The notes below the pieces were generated by a model. That model saw only the letters and a program-made list of their open reading frames with translations. It was not told the DNA's origin and did no database searches. A stretch of 64,000 bases of DNA, from contig NZ_PYLO01000002.1 in NCBI RefSeq assembly GCF_003024715.1, positions 434,001-498,000 on the forward strand. The letters are read 5' to 3'. The translations under genes were made by a program, and so were the position numbers. Position 1 is the stretch's first letter, and the number at the start of each line of letters is the position of its first letter. Positions 43,067 to 51,445 of the stretch are shown here, one piece after another. The DNA comes from Clostridium fessum (GTDB lineage: Bacteria > Bacillota > Clostridia > Lachnospirales > Lachnospiraceae).

Positions 43067-44218
43067 TTAGGGCTTCGTTGATTGTTGCGTTGGCAACCCC
43101 ACCGCAATGGTCGTGCCCTTCTCCGAACTTTTCTCCACCCAAACGGAGCCGCCGTGGAGGTCGGCGATCTCCCATACCAGTGAGAGCCCCAGTCCTGCGC
43201 CACCGTATTCCCGGCTGCGAGACTTGTCCACCCGGAAGAAGGGCTGGAAGATACTGCGCTGATACACCTCCGGGATGCCGCAGCCAGTGTCGGAGACGCG
43301 GAGCAGGAGCTTTTCCAACTCCTGAGTGACAGAAACCCGTACCGAGCCGCCCGGCCGGTTGTACTTGACAGCATTCTCCGTCAGGTTGAAGATCAGCCGG
43401 TAAATCAGTGCATCGCTGCCGGTCATAATGCCGTCGCCCTCCGCCGTCAGCGTGACGCCGAGCTTATCTGAGAGCGGCGCAAGATCTGTGAAGATCTCCT
43501 CGATCATAGGAGCGAGCTGGATCCGCTCGTTCCGCGCCACCTGCTGCAGATTGCTCATCTCCAGCAGTGTCCTGGTCATCTGTATCAGCCGTTCCGTCTG
43601 CTCACGCAAAAGCGTGAGGAACTCCGCCGTCTCCGGTCGCACATCAGGATGCTCCGCGGAAAACAGCTCCAACTGCGCCTGCATTAGTGCCAGTGGCGTG
43701 CGCAGCTCGTGGGCGGCGTTGCCGGTGAACTGCCGCTGGGCGGAAAAGGCGTTGTTCAGCCGCTCCAGCATCTGGTTGAACGAGCGGCTCAGCTGCCGGA
43801 ACTCCGAAATAGCGTCTTCATCGATCCTCATATCGGCAAGATTGTTCAGCTGCACCTGCTCCACCTGCGAGGTAAAGCTGCGCAGGGGCTTGAGAGCGCG
43901 TCCGCTGACGAAATAGGCGAGGATGCCGCTGAGCAGCGTTATCGCCGCCGTGATGTACCAGTTGGTGGTGCGGAAGCGCCCCTGCACCCCATCGACAATG
44001 ATCGTCAGATCCTCGCCAGGGGCTATGAGCTGTGGGTCAAAGCTCGCCGCTCCGCCATCATTCAGGATCACCGTGCCGCCGCCTTGTAAGTTGTCCGCAA
44101 TGGTGTCCATATAATACACACCGGAGGAGCACAGCAGCAGATTCATGGCCACGCAGGTGACACCGATGAGCAGGACGGACATCAGCGTGATGCGCCACTG
44201 CAGGGAAAGCCGCTTCAT
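43067..44218 (-). CDS. Sensor histidine kinase
   Basis: This 383-residue kinase has two TM helices (about 10-30 and 83-105) around a short sensor loop, a HAMP region (about 107-155), a DHp domain with the phospho-His in NAAHELRTPLAL (about 167-178), and an ATPase domain with N (NLTENAVKYN), G1 (DTGCGIP) and G2 (GGAGLGLSLV) boxes. It phosphorylates the regulator encoded upstream, which it overlaps by 4 bases. The divergent redox operon is a likely target. Confidence 0.95.
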   Translation of the reverse strand: MKRLSLQWRITLMSVLLIGVTCVAMNLLLCSSGVYYMDTIADNLQGGGTVILNDGGAASFDPQLIAPGEDLTIIVDGVQGRFRTTNWYITAAITLLSGILAYFVSGRALKPLRSFTSQVEQVQLNNLADMRIDEDAISEFRQLSRSFNQMLERLNNAFSAQRQFTGNAAHELRTPLALMQAQLELFSAEHPDVRPETAEFLTLLREQTERLIQMTRTLLEMSNLQQVARNERIQLAPMIEEIFTDLAPLSDKLGVTLTAEGDGIMTGSDALIYRLIFNLTENAVKYNRPGGSVRVSVTQELEKLLLRVSDTGCGIPEVYQRSIFQPFFRVDKSRSREYGGAGLGLSLVWEIADLHGGSVWVEKSSEKGTTIAVGLPTQQSTKP

Positions 44219-44892
44219 TCCTCCTCACCTCCCATCAGATAGCCCTCGCCGATGCGGTTGCGGATGGGGTCATAGCCCAGCACGGCGCGGAGCTTTTTGC
44301 GCAGGGCGGAGATGTGGACGCGAATGGAATTGCTGAAGCTGTCCACGCTATTGTCCCAAACGTGATCCATCAGCTCCTCCTGACTTACTGGCCTTCCTTG
44401 ATGCACCATCAGGTATTCCAGGATTCCTGTTTCCTTCCGGGTGAGCGTCAGCGCCTGCCCGTTGACGGTGGCGGTACGGGAGCGGGTGTCAAAGGTCAGT
44501 CCTCCGCAGCTTAGCAGCACATCCTGCTGGGTGAACTGCCGCAATGTCAGGCTGCGGATGCGGGCCTCCAGCTCGGCAAGGTGGAAGGGCTTCGCCAGAT
44601 AGTCGTTCGCCCCGGCGTCCAGCCCCTGCACCTTGTCCTCCACTTCGCTGCGGGCGGAGAGGATCAGCACCCGCGTCTCCCGGTCGGTCTGCCGCAGGGT
44701 GCGCAGCACCGTCATGCCGTCCTTTTTCGGCAGATTCAGATCAAGAAGCACCAGATCGTATCGTTCCACGCCCAGAAGCGCCAGCGCTTTTTCCCCGTCA
44801 TAGCAGTAGTCCACGCTGTAGGCCAGCCGCCGCAGGCTGCGGACGATGGTCTCGCACAGGGCGCGTTCATCTTCAATTACTAAAAGGTGCAT
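44215..44892 (-). CDS. OmpR-family response regulator
   Basis: This 225-residue protein has a receiver domain with acidic pocket EDE (7-9), phospho-Asp in VLLDLNLPKKDG (about 51) and Lys in AKPFH (about 101), and a C-terminal winged helix (about 128-220; GRPVSQEELMDHVW). It likely binds the divergent control region at 44961-45008. Confidence 0.95.
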   Translation of the reverse strand: MHLLVIEDERALCETIVRSLRRLAYSVDYCYDGEKALALLGVERYDLVLLDLNLPKKDGMTVLRTLRQTDRETRVLILSARSEVEDKVQGLDAGANDYLAKPFHLAELEARIRSLTLRQFTQQDVLLSCGGLTFDTRSRTATVNGQALTLTRKETGILEYLMVHQGRPVSQEELMDHVWDNSVDSFSNSIRVHISALRKKLRAVLGYDPIRNRIGEGYLMGGEEE

Positions 44893-44960
44893 GAGAGCCC
44901 TCCTTTTTATTTCTTCGTTTTTGTGTTGCTTTCATTATAGCAAAAACAGATAAGGTTTGT

Positions 44961-45008
44961 GTTAAGTTTTCGTTCTTAACAGAGACTTTAACTCTCCCGC
45001 GCTATGAT
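44961..45008 (+). promoter_or_regulatory. Promoter/operator of the CXXC-ferredoxin-TlpA operon
   Basis: GTTAAG/CTTAAC (44961-44980) forms a palindrome with TTTAAC repeated after it; TATGAT (45003-45008) is a probable -10 with no good -35, as expected for an activated promoter. The divergent response regulator is the likely activator. Confidence 0.5.
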
Positions 45009-45039
45009 AGGGACAGAAAATCGGAAAGGGTGATGAAAA

Positions 45040-45186
45040 ATGAGCTGCGAGAAAAAGGCAGCGGCGCAGATCGTGCTGCTGATGGCCGGAGCCGCCATGC
45101 TGTGCTTCGGTGTCTGGCGGGGCGAGGCGGCGACAGTGCTGAGCAAAGCAATCAAATTATGTCTGGAGTGTGTGGGCATTGGGTAA
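45040..45186 (+). CDS. CD1871A-family CXXC small membrane protein
   Basis: A 48-residue protein: MSCEKKAAAQ, one TM helix (about 10-26), then WRGEAATVLSKAIKLCLECVGIG with a CxxC near the C-terminus. This matches the small CXXC proteins (CD1871A type) found in front of ferredoxin-type membrane proteins and TlpA/MsrAB genes in Clostridia. It probably takes part in moving electrons or thiol equivalents across the membrane to extracellular methionine sulfoxide reductase. GGAAAGGGTG precedes the start. Its last codons overlap the next gene. Confidence 0.85.
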   Translation: MSCEKKAAAQIVLLMAGAAMLCFGVWRGEAATVLSKAIKLCLECVGIG

Positions 45187-46105
45187 AAAGTTTTCAGGCG
45201 TTTCACAGACCATGTCCCGCTTCCGGGGCTGGATTCAGGCGGGGGCGACGCTGCTGACCAACCTGCATCTGCCGAACTTTCTCAAGGGCGGACTGTATCA
45301 GGGGGCGGGGAAGACCGTCTGCGTGCCGGGGCTGAACTGCTACTCCTGTCCGTCGGCGTCCGGGGCCTGCCCCATTGGGGCGTTTCAGGCGGTGGTGGGG
45401 TCTTCCAAGTTCAGCTTCTCCTACTATATCATAGGCTTCCTCATTCTGCTGGGCGTGCTGCTGGGGCGCTTTATCTGCGGCTTTCTATGCCCCTTCGGCT
45501 GGTTTCAGGAGCTGCCGCACAAAATCCCCACTAAGAAGCTTTCCACAAAGAGGCTGAAACTGCTGGCATACCTGAAATACGCTGTCCTGCTGGTGATGGT
45601 TTTCCTGCTACCGGCATTCCTTGTGAACGATGTTGGCATGGGAGACCCGTTCTTCTGCAAATACCTCTGCCCCCAAGGCGTGCTGGAGGGAGCTATCCCG
45701 CTGTCCCTTGCCAATTCCGGCATCCGGGCGGCGCTGGGCAAGCTGTTTACATGGAAATTCAGCATCCTGCTGTCGGTGATTGCGCTGAGCGTACTGTTCT
45801 ACCGACCGTTCTGCAAGTGGCTCTGCCCGCTGGGCGCGTTCTACGCGCTGTTCAACCGGGTGTCCCTCTTCCAGATGAAGGTGGATAAGAATAAGTGCGT
45901 TTCCTGCGGGAAATGCGCCAGAGCCTGCAAGATGGATGTGGATGTGACGAAAACGCCCAACCATACCGAGTGCATCCGCTGCGGAATGTGCATCCGCGCC
46001 TGTCCGACGAAAGCCGTGTGCTTCCGCTACGGCTTCGGAGACGGTAAAGATAAGGCAAAAGCAGCGGAAACACTACAGACAAACAACACTAACAGGGAGG
46101 AATAA
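45170..46105 (+). CDS. Membrane ferredoxin-type protein (NapH/CcdA-like role)
   Basis: The protein is about 311 residues with roughly four TM helices, FLCPFGWFQELPHKIP and CKWLCPLGAFYALF motifs typical of NapH/RdxA-like proteins, and two 4Fe-4S motifs at the end (CVSCGKCARACKMD and CIRCGMCIRACPTKAV). It would pass electrons across the membrane to the CXXC protein and TlpA lipoprotein. GTG 45170 or TTG 45179 are possible starts; both overlap the upstream gene, so it is translationally coupled. Confidence 0.88.
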   Translation: MWALGKKFSGVSQTMSRFRGWIQAGATLLTNLHLPNFLKGGLYQGAGKTVCVPGLNCYSCPSASGACPIGAFQAVVGSSKFSFSYYIIGFLILLGVLLGRFICGFLCPFGWFQELPHKIPTKKLSTKRLKLLAYLKYAVLLVMVFLLPAFLVNDVGMGDPFFCKYLCPQGVLEGAIPLSLANSGIRAALGKLFTWKFSILLSVIALSVLFYRPFCKWLCPLGAFYALFNRVSLFQMKVDKNKCVSCGKCARACKMDVDVTKTPNHTECIRCGMCIRACPTKAVCFRYGFGDGKDKAKAAETLQTNNTNREE

Positions 46106-46110
46106 AACGA

Positions 46111-47067
46111 ATGAAGATGAATAGGACGAATACTGCCGGCAGAATTCTGGCGCTGCTGCTTACTGCACTGATGGTGCTCTCTCTGGCAGCCTGCGGCACA
46201 AAGGGCGGAGACAAAATGGACGGAATGAGTAGCGAACCGAAGAATGCCGAGGAAGCGGTTGCCATGCACAAGGAGCTAATGGCGCAGGAAAATGCCATTC
46301 TCTCGGAGAACACAGCGCTTTGGGAAAAAGTTTTCATAGCGGCCGACAAGGGCATGACCATGCAGGAGGACGGCAAAAACTATGGTGAGTTCTTGTTGGA
46401 CACCATCGAAGATTCCAAAGATCAGTTTACAGAGGATGAGCTGAAGCTGCTCAAGGAGGCGGCAGAGAAGATCCGCGAGATTGAAAACAAGCTGACCATG
46501 ATAGAGAAAAAGTACCCCGAGGCGGCACAGCAATCTACGGATGGCGCTATGAGCGTGCCCGCGGGCAGCGACATGACCACGCCGCCTGATGACGGCAGTA
46601 TGCAGAAATTTCCCGTCTTTGAGGGCAAGGACCTGGATGGCAACACGGTGAAGAGCGACGAGCTGTTCTCCGCCAACGCCGTCACCGTGGTGAATTTCTG
46701 GTTCACCACCTGCAATCCCTGCGTAGGCGAGCTTTCCGAGCTGGATGCGCTGAACAAGGAACTGGCGGAGAAGGGCGGCTCCCTCATCGGCGTCAACACC
46801 TTCACGCTGGACGGCGACGAAACGGCAATTTCCGAGGCGAAGGATGTGCTTGCCAAGAAGGGCGCCACCTATCAGAATGTGTATTTTGACTCCGACGGTG
46901 AGGCGGGAAAGTTTACCACCAACATCTTTGCCTATCCCACCACCTATGTGGTCGACCGCAGCGGCAATATCGTGGGTGAACCCATCGTAGGCGCCATCAC
47001 GGAAAAGAAGCAGGCGGAGACTCTGCAAAAGCTCATCGACCAGGCTCTTGCCGCCGATATGGGCTGA
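46111..47067 (+). CDS. TlpA-like thioredoxin lipoprotein
   Basis: This 318-residue protein has a lipoprotein signal (LTALMVLSLAAC lipobox, Cys about 30), a helical spacer rich in Glu/Lys (about 45-135), and a C-terminal thioredoxin-like domain (about 165-315) with WFTTCNPCVGE (CxxC). It is anchored outside the membrane and should reduce extracellular partners, classically MsrAB; here msrAB is broken. GGGAGGAA precedes the start. Confidence 0.92.
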   Translation: MKMNRTNTAGRILALLLTALMVLSLAACGTKGGDKMDGMSSEPKNAEEAVAMHKELMAQENAILSENTALWEKVFIAADKGMTMQEDGKNYGEFLLDTIEDSKDQFTEDELKLLKEAAEKIREIENKLTMIEKKYPEAAQQSTDGAMSVPAGSDMTTPPDDGSMQKFPVFEGKDLDGNTVKSDELFSANAVTVVNFWFTTCNPCVGELSELDALNKELAEKGGSLIGVNTFTLDGDETAISEAKDVLAKKGATYQNVYFDSDGEAGKFTTNIFAYPTTYVVDRSGNIVGEPIVGAITEKKQAETLQKLIDQALAADMG

Positions 47068-47103
47068 CAAACGAATTTATCTTCTCCGAAAGGAGGGATA
47101 CAC

Positions 47104-47398
47104 CATGTATCGGAGAGTATTGCCGCTTCTGCTCACCGCGGTACTGCTGCTGAGCGGCTTTCACAAAGCCCATTGAAGAGCCTGCCGTGGTGGAACTGGA
47201 GGACCTGAGCCACGGCATGCGCCGTACAGAGGTCAGAAGCCGTGCCGGAGATTCTCACCTTGGTCATGTGTTCACTGGCGATCCGGAGTCCCCAATGGCG
47301 TGCGCTACTGTATCAACAGTGCGGCCCTGCGCTTTGTGCCTTACGCAAAGATGAAAGCAGAGGGTTACGGATATCTTCTGTATCTGTTCGAGGAATGA
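47104..47398 (+). pseudogene. msrAB: Decayed msrAB (extracellular methionine sulfoxide reductase)
   Basis: A start with GGAGG and a lipoprotein-like signal ([18 protein letters not shown]) is joined after a frameshift to [20 protein letters not shown] and to [13 protein letters not shown]; a second shift leads to [20 protein letters not shown], the end of MsrB with its catalytic Cys (RYCINS). Most of MsrA and the first half of MsrB are deleted. It is the last gene of the CXXC-ferredoxin-TlpA operon. Confidence 0.8.
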
Positions 47399-47400
47399 GT

Positions 47401-47595
47401 TCGCAAAATACTGTTATGTTTCTTAATATTTTTGCTATCAACATGTTCTCCTGCGGCCTTACGATCTGTCAAATCCATCCATGCTTTTGCCTTAAATGGA
47501 ATCAAATATGCCGCATCCAAGACAGTCACTCCGTGCTTAAACTCTACGTCCTCATAGGTAACCTTGACTCCAAGAACTTTATCGAGATATTCCAT
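47401..47595 (-). pseudogene. AbiEii-like nucleotidyltransferase fragment
   Basis: The ORF contains VTVLDAAYLIPFKAKAWMDL and TDRKAAGEHVDSKNIKKH, a conserved run of nucleotidyltransferase (AbiEii/AbiGii-like) proteins, then changes into unrelated residues at the msrAB border. N- and C-terminal parts are missing. A promoter at 47628-47656 lies upstream. Confidence 0.6.
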
Positions 47596-47627
47596 GTCAT
47601 CACCTGCATTCTTAACTCTTTTTCTGT

Positions 47628-47656
47628 ATTATAACTTTTTTTGAGTTAAGATACAA
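47628..47656 (-). promoter_or_regulatory. Promoter-like site with shared TTGTATCTTAAC motif (3 of 3)
   Basis: On the minus strand TTGTAT and TATAAT are 17 bases apart with spacer CTTAACTCAAAAAAAGT. A second TTGAGTTAAGA follows at about 47659-47669, giving a direct repeat. Confidence 0.6.
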
Positions 47657-47717
47657 TATTTGAGTTAAGAGCAGTCAAAGATCAACATTATAAAAAATCA
47701 TTTTCAAAGAAAAAAGC

Positions 47718-47754
47718 CCGGTGCAGCATGAGCATTACACCCACACTGCACCGG
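47718..47754 (-). terminator. Terminator
   Basis: Perfect 9-base arms CCGGTGCAG / CTGCACCGG followed on the minus strand by GCTTTTTTC. Confidence 0.85.
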
Positions 47755-47950
47755 ACATTCCATCATCGACTGCTTTGTCTATTTTCTTCTTCCTGCCGCA
47801 CTTCCTGCTCATGCAGCTGCTCTTTTTCTGCTCGTCCTCTTTCAGGTTTTCCTGCATAATCTTCTGCGCCACAAGCCAATCCTGCATTTCCGATTTGGTC
47901 TTGCGGTACTCTGCATGTGTTCGTCCGTCAACGGCAAAATTGGACTTCAT
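47735..47950 (-). CDS. Unrecognised small ORF
   Basis: A 71-codon ORF, rich in Lys/Glu (EYRKTKSEMQDWLVAQKIMQ, RKCGRKKKIDKA). It ends inside the terminator hairpin and has no good ribosome binding site next to the ATG. It may be the tail of a mobile-element gene. I do not recognise it. Confidence 0.35.
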   Translation of the reverse strand: MKSNFAVDGRTHAEYRKTKSEMQDWLVAQKIMQENLKEDEQKKSSCMSRKCGRKKKIDKAVDDGMSGAVWV

Positions 47951-48083
47951 GGATTAAACAAATGTGTGTCTCCCTCTTTTTTATCGCAACATCATTCTAT
48001 CCCTGTTGTATTTGAAAATGTATATGTACTCTTCTGATATATCCCCTTGTTTCTAAAATAATTTTCAAATGCATTTCAAAATT

Positions 48084-49400
48084 TTATTCTAAAATTTCTA
48101 TAATTGCATGTTCAACTTGATGTTCTTTTATTTTGTCAATGATTATATGCATATTTTCTATTTCTAATTCTATTTTTGTATCCCCATCCTTTGGTACCAT
48201 ACCAAATTTTTGAAATACAAATCCAGTAAATGTGTCACAATCTTCTGCTGTAAATGTAACACCTATAGCGTCTTCAATATCACTTAATCGTATATTTCCT
48301 TTCACTTCCCACTTGTTATCGCTTATTCTTATAATAACAGTTTCTTCTTCCGACGATATTGGTTCAATATCGTTTAAATCGCCAACAATTTCTTCTAATA
48401 AATCAAAAAGAGTTACTATTCCAACCACTCCACCATGCTCATCTAATACAATCGCCATAGATTGCTTCGATTGTTTCATATTTTTAAAAAGCACATCTGC
48501 TTTTGTAGTTTCCATAACAAAGTATGGTGCAGAAATTGCAGAATCTATAACCATATCCTTACTTTTTTCTTTTAATCTAAAATAGTCTTTTGCATTTAAA
48601 ATACCAATAACATGATCTATCGAATCTCCACAGACGGGATAAAGGGTATGTCGTGTATTGTGGATCGTTTCATCCCACTCCTTCACATCATCAGACATCC
48701 ATAATATTGTCACATCTGTTCGATGTGTAGCAATCGTACCAGCCATAATATCATTAAATTCAAAAACATTTTGAATAAACTCTTTTTCTTGATGATCTAT
48801 TGTTCCTTTTTCACTTCCCGCATCAACAAGCATACGTATTTCTTCTTCACCTACTTGATCTTCCGCTTCATTTGGATCAATACCACAAATCCTCAAGACA
48901 ATATTTGTTGATATTGAAAGAAATGAAACGATTGGCTTAAATAGGATAGAGATTCCCGTAACCAATCCTGAAATCCCCATTGCCAGTTCTTCAGATTTTT
49001 TCATTGCGATTCTCTTTGGAACTAATTCGCCAAAAACCAACGTGAAATATGATAAAATCAATGTAATCAATATAACAGCTATGGTATCTAAAGTAGAACG
49101 TGGAATATTCACGCCCATCCCAACAACCCAATCAACTAAAGGTTCTGAGAAATTATCTGCTGCAAAAGCACTTCCTAAAAATCCCGACAATGTGATTGCA
49201 ACCTGAATTGTCGCAAGAAATCGTGCCGGCTCTTGCGTTAATCGTACTAATCTCTTTGCCCGACCATTACCTTGTTCTGCCATTCGTTCTAGCTTTGTTT
49301 CATTCATTGATAAAACAGCGATCTCTGCACTCGCAAAAATCGCGTTTAATATAATTAAAATAATCTGCACTACTAAAAGAATAAAAATTGATGTACTCAT
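48084..49400 (-). CDS. CNNM/CorC-type transporter (hemolysin-family)
   Basis: This 438-residue protein has an N-terminal DUF21/CNNM membrane domain (about 1-195, four TM segments; SGFLGSAFAADNF and VFGELVPKRIAM motifs), a CBS pair (about 210-340) and a C-terminal CorC_HlyC domain (about 350-435). Relatives export Mg2+ or Co2+ (MpfA/CorC type); 'hemolysin' is a historical name. It is preceded by a short leader ORF that overlaps a terminator hairpin. The direct ribosome binding site is GAAAGG. Confidence 0.92.
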   Translation of the reverse strand: MSTSIFILLVVQIILIILNAIFASAEIAVLSMNETKLERMAEQGNGRAKRLVRLTQEPARFLATIQVAITLSGFLGSAFAADNFSEPLVDWVVGMGVNIPRSTLDTIAVILITLILSYFTLVFGELVPKRIAMKKSEELAMGISGLVTGISILFKPIVSFLSISTNIVLRICGIDPNEAEDQVGEEEIRMLVDAGSEKGTIDHQEKEFIQNVFEFNDIMAGTIATHRTDVTILWMSDDVKEWDETIHNTRHTLYPVCGDSIDHVIGILNAKDYFRLKEKSKDMVIDSAISAPYFVMETTKADVLFKNMKQSKQSMAIVLDEHGGVVGIVTLFDLLEEIVGDLNDIEPISSEEETVIIRISDNKWEVKGNIRLSDIEDAIGVTFTAEDCDTFTGFVFQKFGMVPKDGDTKIELEIENMHIIIDKIKEHQVEHAIIEILE

Positions 49401-49462
49401 AAATAAAACCTTTCTACAATAAAATTATCTAAATATCACACTTACTTAAAAGCAACAAAAGA

Positions 49463-49493
49463 CATGGTCTATGTTCCGAATACATAGTCCATG
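49463..49493 (-). terminator. Attenuator-type hairpin overlapping leader ORF stop
   Basis: Twelve-base arms with one mismatch (CATGGTCTATGT / ACATAGTCCATG) and a 7-base loop, followed on the minus strand by TCTTTTGTTGCTTTT. The leader ORF's stop codon (49469-49471) is inside the 3' arm, so a ribosome finishing the leader would melt the hairpin. Confidence 0.7.
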
Positions 49494-49561
49494 CCTTGCG
49501 ATATATAAATAAAAATTCTATTGAATTGGTTCGCTTCAGAATCATTATCACTTTCGTCCAT
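49469..49561 (-). CDS. Acidic 30-residue leader peptide
   Basis: The ORF starts MDESDNDSEANQFNRIFIYI and ends MDYVFGT, with a strong GGAGG 10 bases upstream of the ATG and a good promoter. Five of the first nine residues are acidic. It lies between promoter and the CNNM/CorC gene and overlaps the hairpin. The arrangement suggests an attenuating leader; acidic N-termini are known to destabilise ribosomes at low Mg2+ in mgtL-type control. The function is inferred. Confidence 0.6.
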   Translation of the reverse strand: MDESDNDSEANQFNRIFIYISQGMDYVFGT

Positions 49562-49597
49562 GTTAAATATTCCTCCTCTCAAATAGTATTGTAGTAC

Positions 49598-49626
49598 AGT
49601 ATAACAAAAAGACCTAACATAATCAA
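49598..49626 (-). promoter_or_regulatory. Promoter of the leader-CNNM/CorC operon
   Basis: On the minus strand TTGATT (49621-49626) and TATACT (49598-49603) are 17 bases apart. Confidence 0.75.
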
Positions 49627-49740
49627 TTCGAAAAAAGCAAAAGTGTGTTAAATTTATGTAAAACATAAAATCCGATTATTTTTAATTTCTTTGGGAAATT
49701 CAATTTTCTTTATCATCACTTAACATCATTTTAAAGTAAA

Positions 49741-49765
49741 AAGCAAGCCATTTTCAGACTTGCTT
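49741..49765 (-). terminator. Terminator-like hairpin
   Basis: AAGCAAG/CTTGCTT arms with an 11-base loop, followed on the minus strand by TTTTTAC. Nothing else is seen between 49627 and 49835. Confidence 0.55.
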
Positions 49766-49835
49766 TCCACCATATCATCTTCCTTATTGATAAATCATTT
49801 CTTTATTCACAATCTCCCTTGCACATGCTTGTATA

Positions 49836-50030
49836 TCACTCATTCTCGTCTAAAACCTCTTTCTTTGTGCGTCTATGCTTTCCCTGCTCATCATAAAACA
49901 TATTTCGGGTAGCAACCTTTACTTCGGGTTGTTCCAACATTTTCCGTTCACTAAATACCAGATGAATATGATAATTCGTCTTTGCAATGGTATTTTCAAT
50001 CACACATCGTTGTGTCAATTTTACCAAGAA
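49836..50030 (-). pseudogene. MobA/MobL relaxase fragment
   Basis: The reverse strand encodes IAKTNYHIHLVFSERKMLEQ (the HxHxxFSER histidine motif of MobA/MobL relaxases) and ATRNMFYDEQGKHRRTKKEV, then a stop. The N-terminus and most of the protein are missing. It is joined at about 50045 to an XRE fragment on the opposite strand. Confidence 0.8.
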
Positions 50031-50046
50031 AGGCTTTTGCCCCAGG

Positions 50047-50220
50047 TCACGATACCTTTTGAGGAAAAGCCCACAAGTAATCTGCCCGGTGACAATCTGA
50101 GGTATTACAGACAGAGAAAGTCTCTGACTACCAGACAGCTTGCAGAGCAAATAGATGTTGTACCCGCAACTATCCTGATGTATGAACGAAATAAGCACCC
50201 GATCAAAGATTTTGAACATA
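50047..50220 (+). pseudogene. XRE helix-turn-helix fragment
   Basis: The plus strand encodes GDNLRYYRQRKSLTTRQLAE then QIDVVPATILMYERNKHPIK, an XRE DNA-binding domain without its start or C-terminus. It is in frame with the following HEPN gene; a start at 49875 would give a fused protein, but its first 55 codons are antisense to the relaxase fragment. Confidence 0.7.
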
Positions 50221-50249
50221 ACCCTATTTCTGATCAGTTGCTGGAAAGT

Positions 50250-51419
50250 ATGGAAGCCAGCAAAAAAATAGCAGATAGTTTAGCGCCCATTCTGGAGCAA
50301 GAGGAAAAACTCAAGCGAATCGCAGAAGGTGCTACTGCACATATCCCCAATTTTGAGATTCCGACGCTTGCGTTGGATGCAATTTCAGAACCTTCGCCAG
50401 CTATGAAAGCGATTGCTGAACAGAGTAAAGCTATGAAGTTGGCTACCAGCGTAGGTACTGCAATAGATGCCCTACAACACAGTAGTACCATCCAGACTTT
50501 AGGAGAACTTGCAATAGTCGCTAATGTCCCCAACTATACTTTCAAGAATCCGCTGCTTGAACAAGCCAATTTAGGGATGACGGCGATGCTCCAGTCTTTC
50601 AATAATAGTGCGGTAAAACTACTTGCGGATTCTGTTCATGGAATTATAAGCTCCTTTGGGTCTGCACTTACAGCGACAATTCATTCGCCTGTGATGGATT
50701 GGCTTCAGAGCATTGACATCTCTCCAATGCGCTCTGTGTTGGAGAATCTTGCACTGGAACCGGATATTCTTGGGAGATACAAGAAGTTCAATCAAGCGTA
50801 CTTGACGGCTATGTATGAATGCAAATGGTTCCCCTACGCTGGCTGGGCAGCGGATATTACCATGACAGCGGAAATATCGGACATCCTGGCAACAAGCCGA
50901 GGTGCAAGTAAGCGACGAGAAAAGCGTATCGACAAGGTCATTCTCGACTATTACGACAAGAATGAAATCAAATTCATCAAGCGAATATGGAGAGAATCTG
51001 ATTTAGAACCACATATCAAACGAATTCTGGGACAGGCTCTTGAAGCACATCTCCGTGGTGAATATGCCCTGTGTATTTCCAGCTTGGCAACTATGTGGGA
51101 GGGCTTAATCTACATAAAGGCAAACAATGCTACCATGCAGGATCGTCACCGGCAAAGGATGGCGATCACTAAAAAAGAACTGGAAGATCTGATCGAGGCA
51201 AACGACTACGACAAGATCTTCAGCGATTATTTTAATACCTTCATTGTTTCTCAGTGCAATAAGGTTGATGATGTGGTTGATGGTGTGCCGAACCGGCATG
51301 GCGTTTCTCACAGCTGGTATCACAGCTATCCGAGCAAAAAAGCTTCTCTGAATGCTATTTTGCTTACCGACTTCATAATTGGTCTGGAGCCACTTGAAGG
51401 CACCCAGGCCAGTGCATAA
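50250..51419 (+). CDS. HEPN-domain protein (putative ribonuclease toxin)
   Basis: The protein is about 389 residues from ATG 50250 (start uncertain; the frame is open further upstream). The N-terminal half is helical and unrecognised, with repeated LxxxxxA patterns. The C-terminal half contains ALEAHLRGEYALCISSLATM and ends with a PNRHGVSHSWYH stretch, an R-x4-H motif of HEPN ribonucleases. HEPN proteins often act in abortive defence and are frequently encoded in type I restriction loci. It lies 26 bases before an hsdM/hsdS remnant. Nuclease activity is inferred from the motif only. Confidence 0.65.
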   Translation: MEASKKIADSLAPILEQEEKLKRIAEGATAHIPNFEIPTLALDAISEPSPAMKAIAEQSKAMKLATSVGTAIDALQHSSTIQTLGELAIVANVPNYTFKNPLLEQANLGMTAMLQSFNNSAVKLLADSVHGIISSFGSALTATIHSPVMDWLQSIDISPMRSVLENLALEPDILGRYKKFNQAYLTAMYECKWFPYAGWAADITMTAEISDILATSRGASKRREKRIDKVILDYYDKNEIKFIKRIWRESDLEPHIKRILGQALEAHLRGEYALCISSLATMWEGLIYIKANNATMQDRHRQRMAITKKELEDLIEANDYDKIFSDYFNTFIVSQCNKVDDVVDGVPNRHGVSHSWYHSYPSKKASLNAILLTDFIIGLEPLEGTQASA

Positions 51420-51445
51420 AGAAAATACGAATCGAGGTACACACG

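Noticed and set aside
49875-50249. Long N-terminus for the HEPN protein (514-residue ORF)
   Set aside because: The first ~55 codons are antisense to a clear MobA/MobL relaxase fragment and the next ~58 are an XRE fragment without its own start, so the long ORF is a product of rearrangement.
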